Shown piece by piece: positions 36,017-47,861 of a DNA stretch of 64,000 bases. The translations under genes were made by a program, and so were the position numbers. The stretch comes from Gigaspora rosea (Eukaryota > Glomeromycota > Glomeromycetes > Diversisporales > Gigasporaceae), in assembly GCA_003550325.1 (NCBI GenBank), contig QKWP01001071.1, forward strand, positions 105,307 to 169,306, read 5' to 3'. How positions within the stretch are numbered: the first letter of the stretch is position 1; each line of letters begins with the position of its first letter. The notes below the pieces were generated by a model. It made no database searches and had not been told where the DNA came from. It saw only the letters and a program-made list of their open reading frames with translations.

Positions 36017-36530
36017 TCGCACTTACCCTAACCCTAACTATTAGGCACTAACATTAACCGCAAACTCGATGACACAAGCAACAAAGAAGTCGACGATACC
36101 AGTGACAAAGAACCACCAAGCTCAACAAACTAGCGACGAAAGAATAACCACCAAAATCGACGAAACAAGAGACACCAAATTCAATGACACCGACAATGAA
36201 GAAGAACCAAAAAAGAATCTCCGGACATTAGCGATGAGGAAAGAAGCACCGAATTCAACAACACAACAAAAACTATATTCGCACTCACCCTAACCCTAAC
36301 TATTAGCTGCTAACATTAACCGCAAACTCAATGACACAAGCGATGAAAGAATAACCACCAAAGTCAATAACGAAGACCCACCAAACTCGACGAACTAGCA
36401 ACGAAAGAATAACTACCAAAATCAACGACACTATCGCGATACAAGAGCCATACAAATTCGATGACACCAGCGATGAAGAAGAACCAAAAAAGAATCTCCG
36501 AACTCGACAACACCAGCGACGAGGAGAGAT
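36017..36530 (+). repeat. 262-bp tandem duplication with CCCTAACCCTAAC
   Basis: Two head-to-tail units start CGCACTTACCCTAACCCTAA (36017) and CGCACTCACCCTAACCCTAA (36279) and share AACCGCAAACTCRATGACAC and GAAGAAGAACCAAAAAAGAA. Base composition is richer in C and G than the surroundings and the first unit reads through as a 74-codon, charged, low-complexity frame; the second unit does not keep it. I do not accept a gene. Confidence 0.65.
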
Positions 36531-36805
36531 CTAGACCAAACTTATAATTGAGTTTGAATTTAGTATGAAGTTTGAAATTGTAAAATTTAGAATTTGAGTC
36601 TGGTCTGAACACTGAACTGAACTGAACTAAAAGCACTAGTTTATATGAATACTAGATTAAACCTGAACATGTTTATAAACTTTTGAACTGATTAAACAAA
36701 ACTTGAACATGTTTTAAGAAATGTTCAAGTTTAGGTTGAGATTCAATATTGAACCTGAATCTGAACTTGATTTAAGTACAGTTCAGGTTTATAGAAACAC
36801 TAATC
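36531..36805. repeat. GTTCA-rich transposon ends
   Basis: Mirrored GAACTGAACTGAAC and GTTCAGGTTTATAGAAACAC blocks of the family seen at 4919-6404. Two end-like TAGTGYTT sequences (about 36637 in one direction, about 36802) suggest one or two collapsed copies. Confidence 0.45.
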
Positions 36806-38792
36806 TGAATATATTTATCTAAAACTTCATTATAGATATTGGCTATTTATTTAATTTATTCATAATAATTATTGAAATGTGAGTATAAAAAATGTTTATT
36901 GATCTAAGTAAGTATTCAAAGGTAAAATATTCAAGTTTATAAATATTTTACTATCTATATTTTATTTTAGACAAGATATATATAAAAAAATTAACTTGTT
37001 TAAGTTTGCGAATATTATTTTTTATTTTTTGAATCTTTTTGATTAAATTTTTTGAATCCTGTAAGTTTGTGTATAAAATATAAATAGCCATTATATTTTT
37101 GTTATATTTTATTTGTTAATAAAAAAAATAAATAATGAGTTCATCAAAATATACAACTGCTATATATAGTTACAGAATTGCAGATTCAAAAAACAATTCA
37201 AAAACTGTTAACCTAACAAAATAGAAAAGAGCTAAAATGCATAAGTATAAAATATATTTTTACTAATATAGTATACTTCTCAAAACTGATACATATAGTG
37301 AACAGAATTTGTATAAGCTTTAAAAGGTATCAGATTTAAAAAGATTAATTATTATATTAAAAATAGGGCTAGTGGATTGATTTTTTATTAGTTTTGGTAA
37401 GTTATTAGTTTAAAAGGATCAGTTTGAAAGGTTATACTATATAGGTATTTAAAATAAGATATCTAAGTAATCATAATTACATAATTTATTTATAATATTT
37501 TAGTATATATATAAAAGAACATTATGATCTAAAGTATAAAAAATAAGCTAGCTATTCAACCTATGAATATAAATATTTATTATTTATTTTATCAGAGTAT
37601 TAATTTAAATATTTAAAATAAATTGCTTAAGTCTATAGATATTACACTTTTGAATATAAGGATATTTGGTATTAGAAATAAGCAAATGAATATTTACTAT
37701 ATATAATTTCATTTTATAGTAATTGCATTAATGTAAGTATAAAAAATATTTGCATTTAAATCAAAGTTTGAATAAAAACTAATATTAAAATTCAATTTAA
37801 CTAAAAAATTCTAGAGCATTCAACTTTCTGAAAGTGTGCACATTGAAATTAATACTATATTTCATTGCATAAACTATCCAAATAATAGTAATGATAGTGA
37901 TAGTAGACCCAGGTCTGACACTTTGGTTTGATTTGAGATAAAAGTAAGAGACCAGAGCCTGTAATATAATTTACATTATATGATATACATAATGTTTTTT
38001 AAGCTTTACATATATTTTTGTATACAAAGGCCCTCTTAGCAATAGATCCTCCCTCTTACAAGATCCTATAAGTCAAATCATTTTTTAATAATTAAAGTAA
38101 GAAACTCTAGATAGTTTATGTGTGAAATATGGTATATTTGAATAAAATATGGTGCAAACATATAACTCAACCATGATATTTCAATAGAAATAGAGAAGAT
38201 CTCAACTCTATATAACACTATATAAAGTACCCATGTTCTTATTCAAGAACTCTATTTATTAATTCGAATAGTATCCTGAAACTTTGTGAGAAATGGGTAT
38301 AAAAGTAATAATTATTTATAGCTATATTTCTGGGTACAATTAAATAATAATTAGATAATTAGTAAATAATATCCTAGTTTTAATCGCAGGGTATTATTAT
38401 TAGACGCACTTTAAAATTTTTTGAAAAATAAATTTACTTTCAAATTCAAGACATTAAAAGTTTTACAAAATCCTATGCCAAAGGCACAAATACTTGACTA
38501 GTTGTATAAAATTACAAATTTATGAATTTAAAACATTACTATTATTTATTAATTTATTTTAATATAAAAGCACATAGAGTGCTATCAGTACAATTTACTC
38601 TTGAATTTATAAATAAATATTAATCAGATCACTTATAAAATATAAAATTAAATTTAAATTGAAATAAATCTAATATCTGAATTTATGCCTATACAGGAAG
38701 TAACTAATTGGACAAAATATTAATAAACAAATTAACTTTTTATTTAATTTTAATTTTATTTTAAATTAATTATGCTACATTATCTTACATTT
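36806..38792. other. AT-rich stretch, no gene seen
   Basis: About 2 kb without a convincing frame, RNA gene or terminal repeat. Probably old, eroded repeat DNA. Confidence 0.4.
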
Positions 38793-39058
38793 CACTGGTC
38801 GAAATTAAAACATTCAGTAATAAATCAGCAATAATTCAGTAACAATTCAGTAAACATTCAGCAACCATTCAGGTACCAATTCCTGCTATTCAGTTGCCAC
38901 TCAGCTACCATTCAGTAAAGATTCAGTAATATATTGCTAAATTTTTACGAGTGGTAGCTGAGTGGCAGGAATTGGTACCTGAATGGTTGCTGAATGTTTA
39001 CTGAATTGTTACTGAATTATTGCTGATTTATTACTGAATGTTTTAACTTCAACCAGTG
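38793..39058. mobile_element. Foldback MITE with ATTCAG repeats
   Basis: Two arms of about 100-115 bp, inverted, nearly identical, made of ATTCAGTAA/ATTCAGCAA repeats, ending CACTGGT. The loop of about 45 bp includes further ATTCAG units. Flanks do not give a clear duplication. Confidence 0.75.
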
Positions 39059-39104
39059 TTCATTATTCCATCTTTCAATATTATTATTAATTATTCTTAC
39101 ATAT

Positions 39105-39290
39105 AGGCAGTATTTAAAATTCAATGTTCTTATAGTTCTCAATTTGAGTTTTTTTATGAGCATTAATATTTAGAAAATGTTCTCTTATTTAAGAACATTT
39201 TATCCTCTTGAAATGTTCTTAAAGAGAACATTTAAAAAATTTTTGTGTTCTAGATTTATTAATAAGAACAATGAATTATATAAAATATTT
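39105..39290. mobile_element. Small MITE, AATGTTCTTAT ends
   Basis: AAATTCAATGTTCTTAT on the left mirrors ATAAGAACAATGAATTAT on the right; mirrored AGAACATTT blocks inside. Its GTTCTC content links it to the 45081-45554 element. Confidence 0.5.
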
Positions 39291-39654
39291 ATCAATTTGA
39301 TAATGTGATTTGATCATAACAAATTCTGCATAAATATGTATCATATATGTATGTATATATATATATGCATGTATGTACATATATACTATGTATAGCATAT
39401 ATGGTTAAAGTTTTACAATATGGATAACAAATAGAAAAAATGTGCTTGTCACCAGTGGTAACAGTAACCAGATTAGGGTTAGAGTTAGATTTAGAGTTAG
39501 AAGAAGGTTTATTATATTAAACACCTTAAAAAGCATTTTTAGCTAGAAAAAAAATATTGGTTTCATAGGCACAATTTGAAGTTATTGTGATATGTAATTT
39601 TTTGAATTTTTTGTCATACCTAATCTGGCAATTTGATTGGCTCAGAAATGAACA

Positions 39655-39925
39655 TTATGATCGTTAAAATTGATTAAGGAATCTTAACGATTGTGATGAT
39701 CGTAACGACAGTGCACTGAAATTATGATCGTTAAGAATCTTAACGATTATGCACGTCAGAGAACGAAAACTATAATTATGATCGTTAGAAATCTTAACGA
39801 TTGTGCACGTCAGTGCACAAAAATTATGATCGTTAAGAACCTTAACGATTGTGCACGTCAGTGCACAAAAATTATGATGGTTAAGAATCTTAATGATTGT
39901 GCACGTTAGTGCACGGAAATTATGC
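39655..39925. repeat. Minisatellite with built-in hairpins
   Basis: Five units of roughly 48-65 bp. Each holds GATCGTTAAGAATCTTAACGAT, a near-palindrome, followed in most units by GTGCACGTCAGTGCAC, itself a broken palindrome. A 61-codon repeat frame (39724-39909) is a by-product of the array. Confidence 0.8.
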
Positions 39926-40639
39926 GATCATTAAGATTAATGCACGTCAATATATTGATATAATACTATGAACGATAGTGCACGGATTTCAATTTTTCGT
40001 GTGATAACGTGTATTAAATTTTATGGACGATCAGTTTCCGTGCCCGTGCAGTGATTATGAAACCCGTGCTTACCCGCATACAATTTCGTATTTATGCATG
40101 CATTTCCGTGTATTGAGTTCTCTTATCATAAAAATACGGCATCATATTAGGATCAATATATCATGTGCGTCCGAATAAAAATTTACTATAAGTTTTACTG
40201 GGGAATTCGGAGTCAACCAGTAGTATTATAGTCAAAGTTTAAAAAGTCAATCACTCTATGCTATTATATACTAATATTTAACCCGAAAAATTCATGGCCT
40301 TGACCTAAGTGTTCTTAATAACTTCATCTGCTAAAGAAAGATTATCTAAACATTAATCTTACAATGTCAAATATTGTAGGATACTATGGGTCAAATATTT
40401 TTAAGTGTCAAATATTTAATGCACATTTCGACTAAGAAATTCTGATATGTTTGTTAGTATTTTTTTTTTATTTTTATTTTTTATTTTTTTAATATTTACA
40501 CTATCTTATCGATGAAGCCACTCTTACATTTTTACTATTTTAAAAATTACATTCCTTCTCAAATTGTACGTCACTTGCTAGTAATAACAATAAAAAATAC
40601 GAAAAAGTTTATCGAAAACATTTACACTTATTGGTATTC
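39926..40639. other. No gene seen
   Basis: Mixed AT-rich sequence; slightly higher GC at 39960-40120 next to the minisatellite. No supportable feature. Confidence 0.4.
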
Positions 40640-41100
40640 ATTTCGAAATTGAATTGGATCTGGCAAGGTCGGCTGTGTTACTGGAAAGACAATCTATTAA
40701 TAGGCGGGATATTTGTGGATTAAATCTTCGTTCTTTTACTTGAGGATGATTGTGATAAACTTGTCAAAGCAGAATTTGATAATATTTTGGGTATGAGTTC
40801 TGATAATCTTAGTTTGATAGAAATCAGAGCTTTCTTTTCAAACATGGTTGATCAAATGTTGCTAAAATTCTTACTTTGGATTTATTTTCAACGATCAAAG
40901 GTTACGGGTGATATGAAAAATTAACTCCCGGTGATATTGACACTACTAAATTCACTGGAAAATCTTAATTATAACAATGTATCTACTTATGAAGATGAAT
41001 AAGTATATTGGAAGATTCCTATAGACGTTTCTATTGATGGCATAAACTTAGCAATACAGACAGGATTGCTATGTTTGATATTGATGCAGCTGTAGTATTA
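40640..41100 (+). pseudogene. Degraded coding-like stretch, unrecognised
   Basis: One open stretch (about 40739-40921) reads LEDDCDKLVKAEFDNILGMS and onward through FFSNMVDQMLLKFLLWIYFQ. A second stretch (about 40967-41065), after a frame change and with a stop inside, reads NYNNVSTYEDE and then VYWKIPIDVSIDGINLAIQT. Composition is protein-like rather than AT-noise, but I recognise no family. It ends just left of the hAT-like element at 41226. It may be a broken host gene or an eroded transposon gene. Confidence 0.3.
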
Positions 41101-41225
41101 ATGTCCTGAACATAACGAACTAAATAGCATTTGTATCTGGTGATGGAATCATCATCTATGAACAAAATGACAACAATCATTTTCTACAATTCATTACAAA
41201 GAGCAAGAAATTATTGATAAAAGAC

Positions 41226-43664
41226 TAGTGATACGGGCCGATAAAAAATCTGCGGGTCGAGAGCTGATACTGAGTGGGTCGACCCGGGTCGACCAGGCCG
41301 ATCATATAATTTTTGGCCAGTCAAATTACAAAATGTTTTTGAATCAATTTTTTTAAATTTCGTGGCATTTCAAGTTTGACATAAACTGTGACGAATAGAT
41401 CTAATTATATCTGATATCTAAAACACATACTTTAACAGTCAACCGATTTGTCACACTATTTATAACTGAGTTTTTAGTTATATATAAATTTATAAAAAAA
41501 CCATATAAAATTACTATAAACTTTGAATCTTTGATCTTTCTTCACCTACATATTAACTTAAAATTAAATTTTTCGGGAATATAGAACAAAGAGAGAAGAA
41601 AAAATTGGGCTTAAAAATCGAAATAAAATTTCGCCGTTTTTGCACAAAACGAAAATGTAACTTCGCCAAAAACAAGTATTTAACGATTTTAAGACAATGA
41701 GTATGTGTAAAATCATGCTCCGAACAACTTTACTTAGGCGATCAAAGTAGGTTACCTTGTATGAAAAATGGGTTACCTATGTACTAAAGTAAAATTTTTT
41801 GAGTTTTAAATATAAAACCCTTTTTTTATCAAGATAACCTACTTTGGGCGCTTAAGCAAAGTTGTTCCGCATGCAATTTTACTCGGTCAGAGGTCAAAAC
41901 AGGGTCGAAGTTAGAAAAAAATTTTTTTCTAAAAAAATTTTCTAGAAAAAATTTTTTTCTAACTTCGACCCCATTTTTCACCTAGAAAATGGCCGAAAAA
42001 ACGCGGTTTGACCTCAGACCGAGTAAAATTGCATGCGGAACAACTTTGCTTAAGCGCCCAAAGTAGGTTATCTTGATAAAAAAAAAGGGTTTTATATTTA
42101 AAACTCAAAACATTTTACTTTAGTACATAGGTAACCCATTTTTCTTACAAGGTAACCTACTTCGATCGCCTAAGTAAAGTTGTTCGGGGCATGATTTTAC
42201 ACATACTCATTGTCTTAAAATCGTTAAATACTTGTTTTTGGCGAAGTTACATTTTCGTTTTGTGCAAAAACGGCGAAATTTTAATTCGATTTTTAAGCCA
42301 AATTTTTTCTTCTCTCTTTGTTCTATATTCCCGAAAAATTTAATTTTAAGTTAATATGTAGGTGAAGAAAGATCAAAGATTCAAAGTTTATAGTAATTTT
42401 ATATGTTTTTTTTATAAATTTTATATGTAAAAAATTTTGTTGTTACATATCGTGTGACTGTTAAGTTATGTACGTACGTACGTATTTTATCTACTGCTAA
42501 CCTCTAATCTCTAATCTTGATTAAAGCTTATACATTATATACGAAAACAAAAAAAAATACCACATGCTATACTACTATATCAAAAATATAACCAAAAAAC
42601 TTAGGATTAGGGTTCGTTTTTAGAACCCTATCAAGCGCAATACTCAAATAGTTTTTTTAACCCTATCGAGGACAGTACTGCCGGAATAGTATTTTGCTCA
42701 AACGATCGTTACATAAGCAAAATTTTAAGATATTAGTATTACAGGTAATGATCATCTAGAACTTATAAATGTCATAGCTGCTGATTAAATTAATTTAATG
42801 TTTTAATTAAGTACGCACTAAATGGATTCGGAATCGCCTTTAAGTTAGTTCTAAATTCTTTATCTATTTGAGTGAATTTAAAATTTGGTATAATATAAGT
42901 ATATTTCGAATCAACTTATATTGATTTTAAATCTACCAAGATTCTATTCTGACGTACTACATATACATGTATAACTTATATTGGTTATTATTATGATTAT
43001 TATTATTATGGACAGGCCGACGAATTATTTAGAAAATTAATATAGCATGATTCTGAATTATAAATACAATCAATTCCTATGTTAAAGGATCAAAATTCAT
43101 TAAATACAGAAAGAAATCAGATCTTATTCTACCAAGGTCAGCAATTAAGCGACGACTACGTATGAGAAAATAAATTACAGAATCAGGTATCGCACTTTGA
43201 AAGTTAGACTAACAATTTTATGCGACACAAAATATGAAGATGTAACATGCAAAGTTTCTATATTCATATTCTTTTTTTGCCATATGCATTTATCCAAGAT
43301 TTTTGCGTACGAACGCCATTTAAATACAATACGTGAATATTCTGGTAATGTAGATCTCCCCTTTTCTATTGAATAGCTAATTTATATGATAGATTGACAA
43401 ACAATTAATGTAAGGAATGGTTGCATAAACAATTTTTAATCAAAATAAAGTACTAACGTACTATAATTTTCGAAGACAATAATTTAGTGTCACTAGAATT
43501 TTGGCAAGGAATGACCTGGCTTTTTACACATTTGATTTAGATATATGGAGACTAATTCTGATCAGAAAAATTGTTCCAACAAAAAAAGGTCAGCTCGATC
43601 GATCTGCCCGAGCTTTTTTAGATCGACACGGCCCATGATTTTTCCATCGGCCCGTATCACTAGT
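41226..43664. mobile_element. hAT-like element carrying a giant hairpin
   Basis: Perfect inverted ends TAGTGATACGGGCCGAT with GC-rich subterminal blocks (GGTCGACCCGGGTCGACC on the left; CGATCGATCTGCCCGAG on the right), as in the 9588-10313 element. Flanks taaaagac and gtcaggac agree at only 4 of 8, so a duplication is not established. It contains the foldback at 41432-42464. Confidence 0.65.
41432..42464. mobile_element. Giant foldback, arms about 470 bp
   Basis: Left arm about 41432-41928 and right arm about 41946-42464 are near-identical inverted copies. The outer ends TTAACAGTCA / TGACTGTTAA face each other and the arms meet around TCTAGAAAAA. The right arm has about 40 extra bp (a CCTAGAAAATGGCCG segment). 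The arms have diverged very little. No coding frame or RNA gene recognised inside. Confidence 0.85.
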
Positions 43665-44500
43665 CAGGACATTTAATAGATTTCCTGGGAAACTATATTT
43701 AAATACAATCCAAGATTCGCTTTACTCATAGCCTTAGCTGACATCTATTTTCTTTTCTTTACTAAAATAAGCTTTGCCTTTCAACAATGCTTTTCTATTT
43801 CATTTAGATATTCATTTTAACTTTTTTAACAAGTTCTCAGACAAATTTATACCATGTGTCACTCTTGATCAATTTGCTGATTGATACTAACTTTATTAAT
43901 TTATTTTAATAAATTAGAATATAATTAACATTAGAATTTATAGTAATACGATGAATCGCAATATAAAAGTTGCTGCAAATCGGTGTTACTATCGGTTGGG
44001 AAAGCAGCAGACAATACGCCGGTTTAGCTTCTGGATAATAAATTATAGGTTAAATCGAAGGAGGGGTGCATGAGAGACAATTTAAAGAACAAAGGAGGTG
44101 CGAACCAATATTTTTCCGTGAAGAGAAAGGATGTGGGCTGCCTATAAATGGTGAGTATAGCATGTTATTGAGATTAAGGTTTGTTTTTAAGGAATCAATC
44201 AGTTATCAATATTATTGATCGAACAATGTATCAATTAAATAAATTAGATGTAGTCTTATACGAATCAATGATGTATCAAAATAATCAATCAAGAGACAAT
44301 AAAGAAAACAAGAAGCATTAATTTAATGTTAACACAAAGTGTTAGAATTCGATTATCAAATAAAATTTATAAGTTGCCTTTAGCTTTGAAATGCCTACTA
44401 ACTTATGTTTGTAGGATTTATAAGACAGGAATTCTGAAGAACTTAATTAAAAGGTGAAATTTGACCCTTTAAATACATAATTGGATATATATAGTACGGG
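43665..44500. other. No gene seen
   Basis: Mixed AT-rich sequence without a plausible frame or terminal repeat. Confidence 0.4.
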
Positions 44501-44829
44501 ACAGTAAAAGACATCCGATCTATACATATAGGCGCCAATTTTGGGTGCTTAATAATCAATTCTGATTGGCTAAATTTTGTGTAATTGATTTTGATTGGTT
44601 AAAACTCTATATATGTTTTCTTCTTTTCTATATTAAATGCCAATTTTTTGAACTCATATAAACTTTATCCCTTATAATTTTTTCAAAACAAAGAATAAAA
44701 AAAATCCTCTGTCAGAAATGTAGTTTAGTAAAAATCTATCAATTTATCAGAGGTTTTTTGATTCAATTTTTTTAAAAAAAGTTATAACAATTTAAAGTTT
44801 TACTAATAAGAGTGGATGTCTTTTACTGT
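44501..44829. mobile_element. MITE with CAGTAAAAGACATCC ends
   Basis: Perfect 16-bp inverted ends ACAGTAAAAGACATCC. TA follows the right end but not the left, so the superfamily is unproven; a Tc1/mariner-type origin is plausible. The interior has two GATTGGYTAAA segments. Confidence 0.65.
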
Positions 44830-45028
44830 ATAAATTAGATACAGTACTCAGTATTGGCACTGTATATATGTCAACAATTTTTTATGCTATTGGACTAGAC
44901 TGGATACTGGACATAATACTTGAACATGTGTCTAGTCCAATATGTCCAATAATTATAAAAAATATAAAAAATTTTTTTGATAAACATGTAGCCTAACAAA
45001 AAGTTTCCTTGAGCAATTTTACTATATG

Positions 45029-45790
45029 GGGCCTTTGCAGTAGAAAGGGCTGATATTGGTTTTATATGATTTTGAGAAACCAATGTTGGAAATCTGGTTT
45101 GAAATTTATGTTTTCATAAGAACATATTTATTTAATTTAATGTTCTCAAAAATTTTTTTATGTTCTCAAATAGAAAAAAATATTTCTCTCTCTTTCTCTC
45201 TCTCACACTCTTTCTAACTTTCATTCTTTCTCACTTTCACTTTTCTTTTTTTACTTTTATTACACTTATTTTCACTCTTTCATTCTCTCTTTAACACTTA
45301 AGTTATCTGTGAGGACAACTAAATTGTTCTCTATATTAACTAACTACAATTAAATATTTATGAATTTAATTATTTTAAACTCCTATATTAATAAAATAAA
45401 TTTTATTACTTTGTATATTTACATAGAGAACATATTTTTCAAACTTAATGTTCTCAAAAAAAATTTAATAGAGAATATCTTAAATTTTGTAAATGTTCTC
45501 AAATTAAAAGTGATGTTCTCATGAGAACATGATAACATAAGATTTCCAATACTGGCTCAGACTGATCCAGGTTAATCAAAATTTTCATGATTTGAATTGT
45601 GCATTATATCAGGTAATCCGGTGATGTACAAAACTCCCAAGAAATTTTTTTTAAATATCTTAATTTTTTATTATACAAATCAATTTCCACTTATAATTGA
45701 AAATGTAGTGTGTGTCAAAATTTATCCAAATATAATAAAAACCTGATTTTTATTTTTGGGCAGTATCAGACTTTTCTATTGCAAAGGCCC
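45029..45790. mobile_element. GGGCCTTTGCA-ended MITE, middle level
   Basis: Inverted ends GGGCCTTTGCARTAGAAA followed by mirrored CTGATAYTG. Flanks are TAT-like on both sides and too simple to size. It lies wholly inside the 44849-46042 element. Confidence 0.65.
45081..45554. mobile_element. MITE with CT-repeat core, inner level
   Basis: Ends CAATGTTGGAAATC and CAGTATTGGAAATC (reverse complement), with mirrored GTTCTC/GAGAAC subterminal motifs around a CT/TTTCACT microsatellite (about 45180-45300). Same plan as 29711-30118. No clear duplication. Confidence 0.65.
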
Positions 45791-46050
45791 TATATATCCT
45801 AATTTCTAGCTCTAATATCTAACTACAATCTTAACAAACTTTTTATAAATTTTATTATTATTACATTATCACAACTTTTGGGTATAATACAAAGAAAGAA
45901 TTTGATTGGCTATTTGTCACATTATAATTATTAATTTATGTATTACACAATATCCAATGTCCTATACTTTTTGGTCCAAAGAATTGGACTGGTCTGAACA
46001 AGTGTGGTCCAATGTCCATGTCCAATGTCCAGCCCAATACTGATAGTACT

Positions 46051-46577
46051 CAACTCAAGAAACAACTTTTATTCACTATCTAACTATTTATTACTACTTT
46101 TGCTCCTTTGACAACAACCCATCCTTTGACAACCAAAATTCCACTATACATATCATCCTAATTTAAGATTTCTGTCCGAACATTCATATATGGAATTCCA
46201 TGTAAATCTTGATAATACATTAGTAGATTTCTGAAAATATTTGATTGCTACCTTGTGCCATAAGTAGTTGGAAGATTTAGTGCTTTTCAAGAGACATTTT
46301 GACATGACTTCTTAGTTGAGTACAAATTAGTGTAAAATGGGAAATGGTGACCTGTGCCTTATTTGGCAGTTAATCTAATTTATGTTTAGTAATTCTATCT
46401 ATGAGATCTTTGATCTGCTTTAGTATAATAGTCCAATAAGATAATAAAAAGTAATATATATATAAAATAATAAAATAGGAAATATAAGAATATGTATACT
46501 AATGATACAAATAAAGTAAAATATAAAAATACTTGTAAATTAATTAATTATCAACCAGAATTAATTAAAAAGTAAAC
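46051..46577. other. No gene seen
   Basis: Mixed AT-rich sequence; nothing supportable. Confidence 0.4.
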
Positions 46578-46865
46578 AGTTTAAGTATAACATTTCACTG
46601 ACAAATACTTACCAACAACTTCATTTTACTGATAGTTTGTTTTACCGAAGTCCATTTCGCTGACAAGTTTTTTTTTCAAAAAGTACACTAACTTTAGCAC
46701 AAATTCTACCTAATTCTACCCTGACCCTAATACAATAACAAGAATTGCTTTGTCAGTAAAATGAGCTTCAGTGAAATAAACTGCTAGTAAAATGAACTTG
46801 TCGTAAATAATTGTTAGTGAAATGTTATATCAGTGAAGTAATTGTTGATTAATTGATTGCCACCC
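46578..46865. mobile_element. Foldback MITE, ACTGACAA family, copy 2
   Basis: Matches 5884-6185 in the same orientation through AACATTTCACTGACAA, TTTCGCTGACAAG and the right end TTGATTGCCACCC. The left end is shortened and no duplication is visible. Confidence 0.7.
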
Positions 46866-47184
46866 TTTTTTTATAATATAAATAATTGTAATAGACAGTT
46901 TGCAAATTTTACAACATTTTGTGTTAGATAAACAATTGACATTTTTTTAAGTTTTTTTTTGCATAACACACAAGATATAAAAAATAGACCAGCAAAACAC
47001 AAATGAGAACAGCAATGTGAATTTTAGCTAATCATTAGGTGTATCTGAATATTAAATAATTAAATAATTATTTAATATCTCTTTATAGTTAGTTAATATT
47101 AAATAATCATTCTAATAGCACTAAGTTGGTATTAGATAATTATTATTCTAATAGCAATTTATAGTTGGTTTACCAAAATTAGTT
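46866..47184. other. No gene seen
   Basis: AT-rich with ATTAAATAATTAAATAATTA runs near 47050. Nothing supportable. Confidence 0.4.
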
Positions 47185-47500
47185 GGGTGGCAATCAATTA
47201 ATTGACAATTACTTTACTGATATAACATTTTACTGACAATTATTCACTGACAAGTTCATTTTGCTAACAGTTTATTTTACTAAAGCTCATTTCACTGACA
47301 AAGTAATTCTGGTCATTTTTGTTAGGGTTAGAGTAGAATTAGGTAGAATTAGGGCTAAAGTTAGAGTGCATTTTGAAAAAAAACTTGTCAGCGAAATGAA
47401 CTTTGGTGAAACAAACTATCAGTAAAATGAACTTGTCAGTAAGTATTTATTAGTGAAATGTTATGTTGGTGAAGCAATTGTTAGCAAAATAATACAAACC
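47185..47500. mobile_element. Foldback MITE, ACTGACAA family, copy 3
   Basis: Opposite orientation to copy 1: starts GGGTGGCAATCAATTAATTG and ends AATACAAACC. Flanks aaaattagtt (47175-47184 and 47501-47510) are an exact 10-bp direct repeat. Confidence 0.75.
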
Positions 47501-47514
47501 AAAATTAGTTATGC

Positions 47515-47600
47515 TTGCATAACAAAGTGTATAGTTAACTGCCATCTAGAATGGATCAGCAAAATTATGATTTGTTGGGTATATAGTTTTATATATTAAT
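47515..47600. repeat. Dispersed fragment, partner of 57400-57490
   Basis: Shares GTGTATRGTT, CTGCCATCTAGA and GCAAAATYWTG in order with 57400-57490. Confidence 0.5.
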
Positions 47601-47861
47601 AGGCTATACTAGTGTAATTTACTATTAATGCACTTATATGAGCATACTAGACTTGATATTCGTATTATTTTGAGATAGCTATAATATCAATACAGTTGTT
47701 ACTTTCTATAATCACGAAGTCTGTCACTCCCTTTTTTGGTGATTGTATAGATGTATGACTATAAATAAATACCTCATTATAGTTATGTAATCAAAGGCCA
47801 ATAGGTAATATATTTGCATATATTTGAAATACTATTAAAAAATTTAATCCAGTGGCCTAAT

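Larger units (their letters stand above)
44849..46042. mobile_element. hAT-like element, outermost of three nested
   Basis: Ends CAGTATTGG on both sides, and subterminal GGACTAGACTGGA / TCCAATGTCCA blocks. Flanks acagtact (44841-44848) and atagtact (46043-46050) match at 7 of 8. It contains 45029-45790, which contains 45081-45554. Confidence 0.75.

Noticed and set aside
36069-36293. Charged low-complexity protein
   Set aside because: The frame is not kept in the second copy of the 262-bp tandem unit.
36020-36300. Telomere
   Set aside because: Only two CCCTAA units occur at each of two places inside a tandem duplication; there is no array.
39724-39909. Protein of four MIVKNLNDCARQ repeats
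   Set aside because: It is the translation of the hairpin minisatellite; adjacent units change frame and there is no supporting gene structure.
39655-39925. CRISPR-like array
   Set aside because: Units are contiguous minisatellite copies without unique spacers, and the genome is eukaryotic.
40676-40720. Walker-A-like GKVGCVTGKT
   Set aside because: A short chance match in a frame that closes within a few codons; no nucleotide-binding domain around it.
41218-43670. 8-bp target duplication for the 41226-43664 element
   Set aside because: Flanks agree at only 4 of 8 positions; the inverted ends are clear but the duplication is not.
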